Positions 25,765 to 34,123 of a DNA stretch of 64,000 bases are shown in pieces. Source of the DNA: SZUA-318 sp964412015 (GTDB lineage Bacteria; Gemmatimonadota; Gemmatimonadetes; Longimicrobiales; Gaopeijiaceae); contig CAYPMO010000008.1 in NCBI GenBank assembly GCA_964412015.1, positions 1 to 64,000 of the forward strand, read 5' to 3'. Made by a program: the position numbers and the translations under genes. The notes beneath the pieces are model-generated. The model had not been told where the DNA came from. It did no database searches and saw nothing but the letters and a program-made list of their open reading frames with translations. Position 1 is the first letter of the stretch. Every line of letters begins with the position of its first letter.

Positions 25765-26882
25765 CGGTATCGCCTTTCGAGCGGAGAGGATGGGGTTGAG
25801 GAAGAGCAAGCCCGAAGAGGGACCGGCTCGTCAGGGGATGCCTCGACGAGCCAGCGGCCCATCGCCTCGTTGCGGCATGCCTCGAGCGCATCCCCGTGGG
25901 CCACGAGGAAGAGCACCCCGACGTCGGGGAGATCCCGGGCCCGGGCGAGCCCCTCGTCCGGGCCCATGACGTAGAGCGCCGTGGAGAGGACGTCCGCCTC
26001 CAGCGGGTCCGCACTCACCACCGTCACGCTTCCCCACCACGGCGCGGGGCGTCCGGTGCGGGGGTCGAGGATGTGCCCAACACGGACACCGTGGACCACG
26101 ACGCCGCGCTCGCCGTTGCCGCTGGTCGCGGCCGATGCGTTGGCCAGGTGGAGCGTCGCGACCTGCGTGTCCCGCCGCGCGGGATGGGCTACGGCCACGG
26201 TCCACGGCGCCTCGCCCGGCGCGGTGATGGCCAGTACCTGACCGCCGAGATCGAGCAGGGCGCGGCGCACGCACCGTGCCCGCAGGGTACCCGCTGCAGT
26301 GCGCAGGGCCGCCCCCTTGCCGAATCCGCCCGTGTCGAGCCAGGCGCCATCCACATGACGGGTTACGGTGCCGGCCTGAGGATCTATGTCGATGGCGGCG
26401 GGGCCCACGCGGTGGAGAGCAGCGGTGAGCTCCCTGGGAGCCGGGATACGCCCGGTCCCTCGAAGGTTCCAGGCATCCACCAGGGCGCCCACACCGGGGT
26501 CGAAGGCTCGGCCCGTGCGCTCCGCCCACGATTCCGCCTCGCCGAGCAGAACCATGAGTTCGCTCTCGGGCCGCACCGCGCGCCCGGGGCGCGACGAGTT
26601 CACGGCCGCCATGGGACCGGAAGCGGACCAGGTCGTCAGGAGACGGTCGTATCGCTCGACGCTGGCGATCGCGGCCTCGGCGGCGCTCTCGGACGCCGTC
26701 CTGTCGTGGGCCCGGACCGAAACAGTCATGAGGGTGCCCATGACCGCCACGCGCCGCTGGGTGACGCATTGCGCGGGCGTCGGAGGCGTGAGGAGGCCGG
26801 TTACGGTTGCCAGAGCGGCGAGGGAGGGCAGGCAGGACAACGGAATTACAACGCGATGGTAATGAGATCCATTCTCAACCAT
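25761..26882 (-). CDS. apbE: ApbE: FAD:protein FMN transferase
   Basis: About 373 residues with an N-terminal hydrophobic export segment (LSCLPSLAALATVTGLL) and the ApbE motifs: MGTLMTVSV, AFDPGVGALVDAWN, the FAD-binding DTGGFGKGAALRTA, LLDLGGQVLA, GHILDPRTGRPA and the Mg-binding ADVLSTALYVMG. The enzyme links FMN to Thr of exported FMN-binding domains, and such a domain is encoded two genes downstream. The start is unclear: ATG 26882 puts a Fur-box-like palindrome inside codons 2-7, so translation might begin lower, for example at a TTG before SCLPSL. First gene of a four-gene set, divergent from the heme operon with 168 bases between. Confidence 0.92.
   Translation of the reverse strand: MVENGSHYHRVVIPLSCLPSLAALATVTGLLTPPTPAQCVTQRRVAVMGTLMTVSVRAHDRTASESAAEAAIASVERYDRLLTTWSASGPMAAVNSSRPGRAVRPESELMVLLGEAESWAERTGRAFDPGVGALVDAWNLRGTGRIPAPRELTAALHRVGPAAIDIDPQAGTVTRHVDGAWLDTGGFGKGAALRTAAGTLRARCVRRALLDLGGQVLAITAPGEAPWTVAVAHPARRDTQVATLHLANASAATSGNGERGVVVHGVRVGHILDPRTGRPAPWWGSVTVVSADPLEADVLSTALYVMGPDEGLARARDLPDVGVLFLVAHGDALEACRNEAMGRWLVEASPDEPVPLRACSSSTPSSPLERRYR
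26863..26877. promoter_or_regulatory. Fur-box-like palindrome at the apbE 5' end
   Basis: The 15-mer TGAGATCCATTCTCA, read on the minus strand as TGAGAATGGATCTCA, matches the 7-1-7 Fur consensus TGATAAT-N-ATTATCA at about 11 positions. In this GC-rich DNA an AT-rich palindrome near a gene start stands out. It lies 5 bases inside the longest apbE reading frame, so either the true start is lower or the site is fortuitous. It would couple the flavin redox module to iron status. Confidence 0.35.
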
Positions 26883-26949
26883 CACAGTCTACACGCAACG
26901 CCCGGCCCGTCAATCCGGGAGAGACACGACGAAGGGGTCCGTGACGGTA

Positions 26950-26975
26950 CGGAGGAACGCAACGGGAATCCTCCG
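26950..26975. repeat. Short inverted repeat in the hemB upstream region
   Basis: CGGAGGA at 26950-26956 and TCCTCCG at 26969-26975 are perfect 7-bp arms around a 12-base loop, 75 bases before the hemB start. It could be a leader hairpin or a regulator site for the heme operon. No clear promoter hexamers were recognised around it. Confidence 0.3.
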
Positions 26976-27050
26976 AATTACGCCGACGGCGCCTTGCTCG
27001 GATCTTTACGGGGATGCAGTGCACCTGAGTAGGAAGGGAGACCGCGCCCC

Positions 27051-28025
27051 GTGTACGCCCGCTATCGTCGACTCCGCCGAACCCCTGGGCTCAGACGCCT
27101 CGTCGCAGAGACGCATCTGGACACGGCCCACCTCGTCTATCCGTTGTTCGTGACCGAGGTGGAGGATCGACCCACGGAAGTCGCTTCGATGCCGGGCGTG
27201 TTCCGCTGGCCGGTCGACCGGGTGACCGCTGCCGCAAGCGAGGCGGAGGCGGCCGGCATCGGCGCCGTGCTCCTGTTCGGAATCCCGACTCACAAGGACT
27301 CCGTCGGGTCCGAGGCCTCCGGAGAAAGCTCCGTGGTACAGCGCGCGGTGCGGGCACTGCGCGCGGAGGGCTTCGCGGGGGTGATCATCACCGACGTGTG
27401 TCTGTGTGAGTATACCGATCACGGGCACTGCGGCCTCGTGGACGAGAGGGGCGTCGTCCTGAACGATCCCACCCTGGCGCGACTCGCGGACACGGCCGTG
27501 TCGCACGCTCGCGCGGGTTCGGACGTGGTTGCCCCGTCCGCGATGATGGACGGCATGGTAGCGGCGATCCGCCAGGCGCTCGACCAAGCCGACTTCACGC
27601 ACATCCCGATCCTCTCGTATTCGGCGAAGTACGCCTCGTCGTACTACGGTCCCTTCCGCGACGCAGCCGACGGCGCCCCGCGGTTCGGTGACCGCAGGAG
27701 CCACCAGATGGACCTGGCCAACGGCCGGGAGGCCATGCTGGAACACGCCGCCGACATCGACGAGGGCGCCGATATCCTGATGGTGAAGCCGGGGCTCGCG
27801 TACCTCGACATCGTGCGCCGGACACGCGAGGCGTTCCCCGACCACCGGCTCGCCGTGTACAACGTGAGCGGCGAATACAGCATGGTGAAGGCGGCGGCGG
27901 CCAACGGTTGGATCGACGAGCGCGCCGTCGTCATGGAGACGCTCACCGGCTTCCGGCGCGCGGGCGCCGACCTGGTGATCACGTATCACGCTCTCGACGT
28001 CGCGCGCTGGCTGCGCGACGGTTGA
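27051..28025 (+). CDS. hemB: Porphobilinogen synthase (5-aminolevulinate dehydratase)
   Basis: 324 residues, normal family length. It condenses two 5-aminolevulinate molecules into porphobilinogen in the cytoplasm. Visible features: the zinc-type metal loop DVCLCEYTDHGHCG with three Cys (about residues 115-127), the two active-site lysines in YSAKYASSYYGPFRDA and MVKPGLAYLD, and the C-terminal VSGEYSMVKAAAANGWID. The three Cys indicate a Zn-dependent rather than Mg-only enzyme. The GTG start follows GGAAGGGAG. First gene of a nine-gene heme operon; hemQ begins 15 bases after the stop. Confidence 0.96.
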   Translation: MYARYRRLRRTPGLRRLVAETHLDTAHLVYPLFVTEVEDRPTEVASMPGVFRWPVDRVTAAASEAEAAGIGAVLLFGIPTHKDSVGSEASGESSVVQRAVRALRAEGFAGVIITDVCLCEYTDHGHCGLVDERGVVLNDPTLARLADTAVSHARAGSDVVAPSAMMDGMVAAIRQALDQADFTHIPILSYSAKYASSYYGPFRDAADGAPRFGDRRSHQMDLANGREAMLEHAADIDEGADILMVKPGLAYLDIVRRTREAFPDHRLAVYNVSGEYSMVKAAAANGWIDERAVVMETLTGFRRAGADLVITYHALDVARWLRDG

Positions 28026-28040
28026 GGAAGGGTCGAGGCC

Positions 28041-28745
28041 TTGAGCGACGCAGCACCGGCTTCCGAGGAGGTCGTTCTCGGCCACTTCGCGACCTATCGG
28101 CTCGCGCCGCGGCTCTGGACGCTGGAGCCGGCCGAGCGCAACCGGCGCGCCGTGGCGTGGTTCGAGGGCCTGCGTGCTTCGGCGGATGCGGCGCATCTCT
28201 ACCTCGTGCAGGGCCTCGAGAGCGGCGTGGACGTACTCGTGTGGGCTACGGCCCGCGTTCCCTCGCCGGACGTTGCGGGCGCGTTCTTCCGGTGTCGCGC
28301 CGCCGCCGAGAACGCCCATCGGGACGTGTTCGAGCCCGGCAACGTTTTGTGGGGTGTCACCCGCCCGTCCGAATACTCGCGCACGGCGAAGTCCGCGCAG
28401 GAGATCGACCCGTTCGGCGGACGGCGGTCCCCATACCTGATCATGTACCCGTTCACCAAGACACCCGACTGGTATCTGCTCGGCCGCGATACCCGCCAGG
28501 GGATGATGAACGAGCACATTCGCATCGGGAAGCAGTACCGCGACATCACGCAGATGCTGCTGTACTCGTTCGGTCTTCAGGACCAGGAATTCGTCGTCGT
28601 GTACGAGGCCGAAGACCTTTCGCTCTTCTCCCGGCTCGTGTACGACCTCCGCGACACGGAGGCGCGCCGTTACACGAAGGCCGACACGCCGGTGTACGTG
28701 GGGGTGCTGACCTCCGCGGACGCCTGGGCGGCCAGCTTGAGGTAG
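28041..28745 (+). CDS. hemQ: Coproheme decarboxylase (HemQ/ChdC, chlorite dismutase-like fold)
   Basis: 234 residues. ChdC removes two carboxyl groups from Fe-coproporphyrin III to make heme b with H2O2, the last step of the coproporphyrin-dependent route. The conserved block YLIMYPFTKTPDWYLL contains the catalytic Tyr (Y136), and MNEHIRIGKQY contains the proximal heme His (H159), equivalent by motif position to Y147 and H174 of the Listeria enzyme. The final part (FVVVYEAEDL, VYDLRDTEARRYTKADTPVYVG) is the second ferredoxin-like half. TTG start with GGAAGGGTCGAGG upstream. Its place between hemB and hemA marks the operon as coproporphyrin-dependent. Confidence 0.95.
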   Translation: MSDAAPASEEVVLGHFATYRLAPRLWTLEPAERNRRAVAWFEGLRASADAAHLYLVQGLESGVDVLVWATARVPSPDVAGAFFRCRAAAENAHRDVFEPGNVLWGVTRPSEYSRTAKSAQEIDPFGGRRSPYLIMYPFTKTPDWYLLGRDTRQGMMNEHIRIGKQYRDITQMLLYSFGLQDQEFVVVYEAEDLSLFSRLVYDLRDTEARRYTKADTPVYVGVLTSADAWAASLR

Positions 28746-28752
28746 CGGCGGC

Positions 28753-30042
28753 ATGGGCGGCGAGTTGTTCGTGTTGGGGACCAGCCACGCCGTGGCGCCC
28801 ACCGGGGTCCGCGAGCGCATGCACGTGGACCTCGAGGAAGTGTACGCCGGGCTCGCACGGGTCGCGGCACACCGGGCCCTGTTGGCCGAGGCATTGCCGC
28901 TGGCGACGTGCGGCCGGCTCGAGGTCTACGGTGTGAGCGAGAGACCCGAGCGGGCCATCCGCGTGCTCCGCGACCTGGTGGCTGCGCGCACGGGACTCGG
29001 CCGAGCGGAGCTCGCGACCCATTCGTACGTCCGGCTGGGAGAAGAGGCCGCGCGGCACTTGTTCCGTGTAGCCGCGGGCCTGGACTCGGTCGTCTACGGC
29101 GAGGCGCAGATCCTCGGACAGGTGCGCGACGCGCTCCACCATCCCTCCGCCGAGCGCGTGGCGGGGACGTTGTTGAAGCGGCTGTTCCAGAGCGCGCTGG
29201 CCGCAGGCAAGCGCGTGCGGACCGAGACCGAGATCGGGCGTGGCTCCGCCTCGGTGGCGGGCGCGGCGCTCGCTCTTCTGGAGAGGGAGATCGGAGCGTT
29301 CGCCTCGGTGACCGCCCTCGTGCTCGGCGCGGGAGAGACCGGCGGGCTCGTGGCGCGGCTGCTTCTCAAGGCCGGCGTGGCCCGCCTCATGATCGCGAAT
29401 CGCACGCTCGGCCGTGCGGAGGCGCTCGCCGCGCCCCTGGGCGCCGAGGCCTATCCACTGTCGGCCGTTCCGTCGCTCCTCGGAGAGGCGGACATCGTGA
29501 TCGGAACGGTGGCCGGACGGCAGGATCTGGTGAGTAAGGATGCCCTCGAGGTGGTCGCGCGCCAGGCGCCGCGGTCCCGTTGGCTCCTCGACCTGGCACA
29601 CCCGAGGACGTTCGCGCCCGACGTGGGCGCGTTGCCGGGTGTCCGCCTGCTGGACCTCGCTCAGGTCTTCGAGCAGGTGGAGTCCGGCCGGCAGGCCCGC
29701 GCTGCGCAGGTCCCGCGCGCCGAGGCCATCGTGGACGCCGAGGTCCTGAACTTCTCCCAGTGGGTCCGCTCGCGGCAGACGGCGTCGGTTCTGCGCGCCG
29801 TCCGCGAGCAGGTTCTCGCCCTTGCCCAGGAAGAGGCGGATCGCCGATCGAAGGGCCGCAGCGACGAAGAACGTGAGGAGCTGCAGCGGTTCGCCCGGTC
29901 TCTGGCGCGGACGCTGTTGTACGTACCTACGAGGGCGATTCGCGAGGCGGACCCCGGGAGCGTGCATGGACGGTGGCTGCTGCGAAGCGCGTCGTCGCTG
30001 TTCGGCGTGGAAACCAGGGACGTCTCCGGAGGCGCCGGGTGA
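28753..30042 (+). CDS. hemA: Glutamyl-tRNA reductase
   Basis: 429 residues. It reduces glutamyl-tRNA(Glu) to glutamate-1-semialdehyde with NADPH, the entry step of the C5 route. The catalytic Cys is C53 in LPLATCGRLEVYG; most relatives have TCNR, so the Asn after Cys is Gly here. Next come GEAQILGQVRDA, the NADPH domain VLGAGETGGLVARLL (about residues 195-209) and the dimerisation helix at the C-terminus (RSRQTASVLRAVREQVLALAQEE). It begins 7 bases after hemQ, and its stop overlaps the hemC GTG by four bases. Together with hemL it shows that ALA is made from tRNA-bound glutamate and not by ALA synthase. Confidence 0.95.
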   Translation: MGGELFVLGTSHAVAPTGVRERMHVDLEEVYAGLARVAAHRALLAEALPLATCGRLEVYGVSERPERAIRVLRDLVAARTGLGRAELATHSYVRLGEEAARHLFRVAAGLDSVVYGEAQILGQVRDALHHPSAERVAGTLLKRLFQSALAAGKRVRTETEIGRGSASVAGAALALLEREIGAFASVTALVLGAGETGGLVARLLLKAGVARLMIANRTLGRAEALAAPLGAEAYPLSAVPSLLGEADIVIGTVAGRQDLVSKDALEVVARQAPRSRWLLDLAHPRTFAPDVGALPGVRLLDLAQVFEQVESGRQARAAQVPRAEAIVDAEVLNFSQWVRSRQTASVLRAVREQVLALAQEEADRRSKGRSDEEREELQRFARSLARTLLYVPTRAIREADPGSVHGRWLLRSASSLFGVETRDVSGGAG

Positions 30043-30983
30043 GGAAAGTACGCCTCGGGACGCGGGGCTCGACGCTGGCGGTGGCCCAGAGTCGCGGCGT
30101 CGCTGCCGCCCTGGAGTCCCTCCACGCGGGGCTGAGCGTGGAGGTGGTGGAGATCCGGACCTCGGGTGACCGCATCCAGGACGTGCCTCTCGGACCGCAC
30201 CTGGGCCAGGCCTTCTTCACCAAGGAGATCGAGGACGCGCTCCTGGACGGTCGCGTGGATCTGGCCGTGCACTCCTGCAAGGATCTGGCGACCACGCTAC
30301 CCGATGGACTCGTGCTGGGCGCGGTACCCGCCAGGGAGGATCCGCGGGACGCCCTGGTCAGCGCGGCGGGCCGCCTGGCGGATCTGCCCCCGGGGGCGCG
30401 CGTGGCGACGTCCAGCGTGCGTCGGCGCCGGTTCCTGGCGGCGATACGGCCGGACTTGGAGCTTCTCGACCTCCGGGGCAACGTACCGACCCGGCTGGCG
30501 GCGGTGGACGAGGGGCGGTACCAGGCGGCCGTCCTCGCGGTGGCCGGTCTTCGGCGTCTCGGCCTGGAGGGTCGTATCACCGAGGCGCTCGATCCCGCGG
30601 TCGTGCTTCCCGCGGCGGCGCAGGGGGCGCTCGCGGTGGAAGTGCGCCGCGACGACGAGGCCATGCGTGCGCTGGTCTCGCCGGTGAACGACGCGGCGTC
30701 GCACGCCGAGGTTACGGCCGAGCGCGCGTGCCTCCGACGGATGGGGGCCGGCTGTCAGGCGCCGGTGGGAGCGCTCGGCCGGGCGCGCGGAGACGAGCTC
30801 ACGCTGCGCGCCGCCGCGGCCGCGCCCGAGGGTGTCGTGTGGGTCGAGCGCTCCGCCGGGGCGGATCGCGCCGAGGCGCTGGGCGGGGCGTTGGCCGAGG
30901 ACCTGCTGGCGCGCCTCGGCGTCTCCACGCTGCGCGACGTACCGTGGGCAGGCGCCGCACCGCGCGGCGCGGAGGCCCGGTGA
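30039..30983 (+). CDS. hemC: Hydroxymethylbilane synthase (porphobilinogen deaminase)
   Basis: 314 residues. It polymerises four porphobilinogen units into hydroxymethylbilane on a covalently held dipyrromethane cofactor. Motifs: LGTRGSTLAVAQSR at the N-terminus, DLAVHSCKDLATTLP (normally HSxKDVP), TSSVRRRRFLAAIRPDLELLDLRGNVPTRL, PAAAQGALAVEVRRDD, and the cofactor-attachment Cys in RRMGAGCQAPVGAL. I start at GTG 30039 (VRKVRLGTRGS), which overlaps the hemA stop; upstream extensions lack homology. The stop overlaps hemD by four bases, so hemA, hemC and hemD are translationally coupled. Confidence 0.95.
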   Translation: MRKVRLGTRGSTLAVAQSRGVAAALESLHAGLSVEVVEIRTSGDRIQDVPLGPHLGQAFFTKEIEDALLDGRVDLAVHSCKDLATTLPDGLVLGAVPAREDPRDALVSAAGRLADLPPGARVATSSVRRRRFLAAIRPDLELLDLRGNVPTRLAAVDEGRYQAAVLAVAGLRRLGLEGRITEALDPAVVLPAAAQGALAVEVRRDDEAMRALVSPVNDAASHAEVTAERACLRRMGAGCQAPVGALGRARGDELTLRAAAAAPEGVVWVERSAGADRAEALGGALAEDLLARLGVSTLRDVPWAGAAPRGAEAR

Positions 30984-31747
30984 GACCGCGTCTGTCCGGG
31001 TGGGTGGTGGCGATAACGCGGGACGGTGACCCCGACGATCCCCTCGCGGCGGCCCTCTCGGGGGAAGGGGCCGAGGTACGCGACTGGCCGACGCTGGCAT
31101 TCGCGGAGAGCGGAGACCCGGAAGGGTTGACAGAGGCCACGAAACGCCTGGAGACCTTCCACTGGATCGCGTTCACGAGCGTGCGCGCGGTGGACGCGGT
31201 CGCGCATCGCAGCGCCCGGCCGGGGTCGCGGACCCGCGTGGCTGCCGTGGGCATGCGTACGGCGGCCCGGCTCGAGAACCTGGGGTGGCCTGTGCATGTG
31301 GTGGGGGACGGTGATGGCGCGGCCGGGCTCGTGCGTGCGCTCGCGCGGAGCGGTGACCTCGCCGGGGCGCGGGTGCTCTATCCCGCAGGGTCGCTGGCGG
31401 GGAAGGACCTGGCCGAGGGCCTCCGCGGGCACGGGGCCGAGGTCGCCCGGGTGGAGGCCTACAGGACGCTCGTCTGTCCGCCCGACCCGCGGCAGGTCCG
31501 GCGGGACCTGGCGCGCGGGGTGCACGCCGTGACGTTCCACAGCCCCTCGGCCGTCCGGGGACTGACGGCCTCGCTGGACGGCGCGCTGGCCGAGGCGCTT
31601 ACGGGGTGTGTGGTGATAGCGGCGGGACCGACGACGGCGCACGCGCTCGAGCACGCGAGCGTGTGGCGCGTGGCGGTGGCGGAGAGGCCGACTCCGGAGG
31701 GCATGGTAGAGGCGTGCGTGCGAGCCCTGGGGGCCGGGGCCAACTGA
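30980..31747 (+). CDS. hemD: Uroporphyrinogen-III synthase
   Basis: 255 residues, the usual size for this weakly conserved family. It closes hydroxymethylbilane with inversion of ring D to give uroporphyrinogen III. The two-domain pattern is visible: WVVAITRDGDPDDPLAAALSGEGAEVRDWPTLAF at the N-terminus, FHWIAFTSVRAVDAVA, RVAAVGMRTAARLENLGWPVHVV, then VLYPAGSLAGKDLAEGLRGHGAEVARVEAYRT, VTFHSPSAVRGL and CVVIAAGPTTAHALEHA. The GTG start overlaps the hemC stop. The gene lies in the canonical hemC-hemD order and is followed after 8 bases by hemL. Confidence 0.93.
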   Translation: MRPRLSGWVVAITRDGDPDDPLAAALSGEGAEVRDWPTLAFAESGDPEGLTEATKRLETFHWIAFTSVRAVDAVAHRSARPGSRTRVAAVGMRTAARLENLGWPVHVVGDGDGAAGLVRALARSGDLAGARVLYPAGSLAGKDLAEGLRGHGAEVARVEAYRTLVCPPDPRQVRRDLARGVHAVTFHSPSAVRGLTASLDGALAEALTGCVVIAAGPTTAHALEHASVWRVAVAERPTPEGMVEACVRALGAGAN

Positions 31748-31755
31748 GGAGGCGC

Positions 31756-33084
31756 ATGGAAACCAAAGGCGACGCCGCGGGCCCGGGCCCGAGCCGGAGC
31801 TCGGCGCTCTTCGCGGCGGCACGCCGGGTCATCCCCGGCGGGGTGAACAGCCCGGTCCGGGCGTTCAAGGGCGTGGGCGGGACCCCGCGCTTCATCCACG
31901 CGGCGCACGGGGCGTTCGTGGAGGACGTGGATGGGCGCCGACTCCTCGACTTCATCGGATCCTGGGGCGTCATGGTGCTGGGCCACGACCACCCGGCCGT
32001 GAGGCGCGCGGTCGCCGAGGCGCTCGGCCGCGGCACGTCATTCGGCGCGCCGACAGAGGCCGAGGTCGCGCTCGCCGAGACGATCGTCCGCCTGGTGCCG
32101 GGTGTGGAGGTCGTGCGCATGGTCAACTCGGGCACAGAGGCAACCATGAGCGCCTTGCGTCTGGCCAGGGCGGCTACGGGTAGGGACCGCGTGGTGAAGT
32201 TCCGCGGTGGCTATCACGGCCACGGAGACGCGTTCCTGGTCGAGGCCGGCTCGGGCGCCGCTACGCTGGGGGTCCCCTCCTCGCCCGGTGTGCCGGCGGG
32301 CACGGCGGCCGACTCCCTTGTGGCCGAGTACAACGACCTGGACTCGGTGGTGGCGCTCTTCGACGCGCACGAGGGGGAGATCGCGGCGGTCATCGTCGAG
32401 CCGGTGTGTGGCAATATGGGGTGCGTCCTGCCGGCCGATGGGTTCCTGCGGGGGCTCCAGTCACTCTGCCGGGAGCGCAACGCGCTGCTCGTCTTCGACG
32501 AAGTGATGACGGGCTTCCGCGTGGCGCGCGGCGGCGGGCAGGAGCGCTTCGGCGTCACGCCGGACCTCACCACGCTCGGCAAGGTGATCGGCGGTGGGTT
32601 GCCGGTGGGCGCCTACGGCGGGCGCGCCGACCTCATGCGGCTCGTAGCTCCCGAGGGACCCGTGTACCAGGCCGGGACCCTTTCCGGCAATCCGCTGGCG
32701 GTGGCCGCGGGTCTGGCCGTCCTACGCTACCTGGAGGAGGAGGACGGCGTCTACGCGCACCTCGAGTCGCTGGGCCGCATCTTCGACGAGGGCTTCGCGT
32801 CCCTGGCCGAGCGCCTCGGGATCCCCATGCGGTGGAACCGCGTGGGCGGCATGGGATCCCTGTTCTTCACCGACGTTCCGGTCACCGACTGGCATGCCGT
32901 CACGGTCTCGTCGCGCGCCCGCTTCAACGCGCTGTTCCACGGTCTGCTGGCCGCCGGAATCCACCTGCCGCCCAGCCCCTTCGAGGCCTGGTTCTGGTCG
33001 TACGCCCATACGTCCGAGGACATCGAGCGTACGCTCAGCGCCGCCGAGGCCGTGATGACCCGCAAGGACTTTCCGGATGCCTGA
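31756..33084 (+). CDS. hemL: Glutamate-1-semialdehyde 2,1-aminomutase
   Basis: 442 residues. This PLP enzyme converts glutamate-1-semialdehyde to 5-aminolevulinate, directly after HemA. Motifs: PGGVNSPVRAFKGVGGTPRFI near the N-terminus, MVNSGTEATMSALRLAR, FRGGYHGHGDAFLV, EPVCGNMGCVLP, LLVFDEVMTGFRVARGG and the PLP lysine in TTLGKVIGGGLPVGAYGG, followed by QAGTLSGNPLA. The ATG has GAGGAGG at good spacing, in the 8-base gap after hemD. The 3' end overlaps hemE by 8 bases. Confidence 0.96.
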   Translation: METKGDAAGPGPSRSSALFAAARRVIPGGVNSPVRAFKGVGGTPRFIHAAHGAFVEDVDGRRLLDFIGSWGVMVLGHDHPAVRRAVAEALGRGTSFGAPTEAEVALAETIVRLVPGVEVVRMVNSGTEATMSALRLARAATGRDRVVKFRGGYHGHGDAFLVEAGSGAATLGVPSSPGVPAGTAADSLVAEYNDLDSVVALFDAHEGEIAAVIVEPVCGNMGCVLPADGFLRGLQSLCRERNALLVFDEVMTGFRVARGGGQERFGVTPDLTTLGKVIGGGLPVGAYGGRADLMRLVAPEGPVYQAGTLSGNPLAVAAGLAVLRYLEEEDGVYAHLESLGRIFDEGFASLAERLGIPMRWNRVGGMGSLFFTDVPVTDWHAVTVSSRARFNALFHGLLAAGIHLPPSPFEAWFWSYAHTSEDIERTLSAAEAVMTRKDFPDA

Positions 33085-34123
33085 GATGACGACGCTCTTC
33101 GGGCGGGCGTGCCGCGGAGAGAGGGGGGAGCGCACGCCGATCTGGATCATGCGCCAAGCGGGGCGCTATCTGCCCGAGTACCGGGAGCTGCGCGAGTCGG
33201 TGGATTTCTTGACTGCCACGAAGACGCCCGAGATCGCGGCGCGGATCACGCTCCAGCCCATGGAGCGCTTTCCGCTGGACGCGGCCATCGTATTCAGCGA
33301 CATCCTGACGCCGCTGGAAGGCATGGGGGTGGGATTCCACTTTCGTCCGGGCCCGGTCCTGGAGCGGCCCATCCGCTCGGCGACCGAAGCGCGTGCACTA
33401 CGGCCGCTGGACCCCGACGAGGCCGTCCCTTTCGTGCTGGAGACCATCCGGCTGGTCAGAGCCGAGCTGGGCGCGGACCGCTCCCTGATCGGCTTCGCGG
33501 GTGCTCCATTCACGCTGTTCTGCTACCTGGTGGAGGGTGGGGGCTCGAAGGACTTCATGGAGGCGCGCGGCTTCCTGCGGAAGGAGGCGCACACGGCGAC
33601 GGAATTGCTCGACCTCCTCGGCGATTCCATGGTGCGCTACCTGATCGCGCAGGCGCGCGCGGGCGCGGACGCGCTCATGCTGTTCGACTCCTGGGTCGGG
33701 CTCCTCGGGCCCGATACCTACCGCCGCTTCGTGCTTCCCCTGATGCGGAGCGTGGTGTCGCGAGTCCGTGAGGAAGCCGCACGGCCCGTGATCTACTTCG
33801 CCAACGGAGGCGCCACGCTCTTGTCGCACGTGAAGGAGGTGGGGGCGGATGTCGTGGGCGTCGACTGGACCGTGCCGCTCTCCTACGCCGTGGAGCGGCT
33901 GGGCCCCGGGGTGGTGGTCCAGGGCAACCTGGATCCTGCGGCCCTGTTCGCGCCCCGCGACGAGTTGGACGAGACGGTGGCCGCCGTGCTCCGCCAGGGT
34001 GGGGGCGCGGCCGCGCACGTGTTCAACCTCGGGCACGGCATCCACCGGACCACGAACCCGGACCAGGTGGCATTCCTCGTGGACCGCGTCCATGAGATCT
34101 CGGCACGGGCCGCGTCGGCGTGA
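33077..34123 (+). CDS. hemE: Uroporphyrinogen decarboxylase
   Basis: 348 residues. It removes four acetate carboxyls from uroporphyrinogen III to give coproporphyrinogen III, the branch point between the classical and coproporphyrin-dependent routes. Diagnostic motifs: PIWIMRQAGRYLPEYRELR near the N-terminus, AAIVFSDILTPLEGMGV with the catalytic Asp, GFAGAPFTLFCYLVEGGGSKDF, LFDSWVGLLGP, NGGATLLSHVKEVGADVVGVDWT and FNLGHGIHRTTNPDQVAFLVDRVH. It starts 8 bases inside hemL and its stop overlaps the hemH GTG by four bases. Confidence 0.96.
   Translation: MPEMTTLFGRACRGERGERTPIWIMRQAGRYLPEYRELRESVDFLTATKTPEIAARITLQPMERFPLDAAIVFSDILTPLEGMGVGFHFRPGPVLERPIRSATEARALRPLDPDEAVPFVLETIRLVRAELGADRSLIGFAGAPFTLFCYLVEGGGSKDFMEARGFLRKEAHTATELLDLLGDSMVRYLIAQARAGADALMLFDSWVGLLGPDTYRRFVLPLMRSVVSRVREEAARPVIYFANGGATLLSHVKEVGADVVGVDWTVPLSYAVERLGPGVVVQGNLDPAALFAPRDELDETVAAVLRQGGGAAAHVFNLGHGIHRTTNPDQVAFLVDRVHEISARAASA

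Noticed and set aside
28753..30042. HemA with TCGR instead of TCNR considered as inactive
   Set aside because: The nucleophilic Cys and all other motifs are present and the gene lies in a complete heme operon; the Asn position is likely tolerant.
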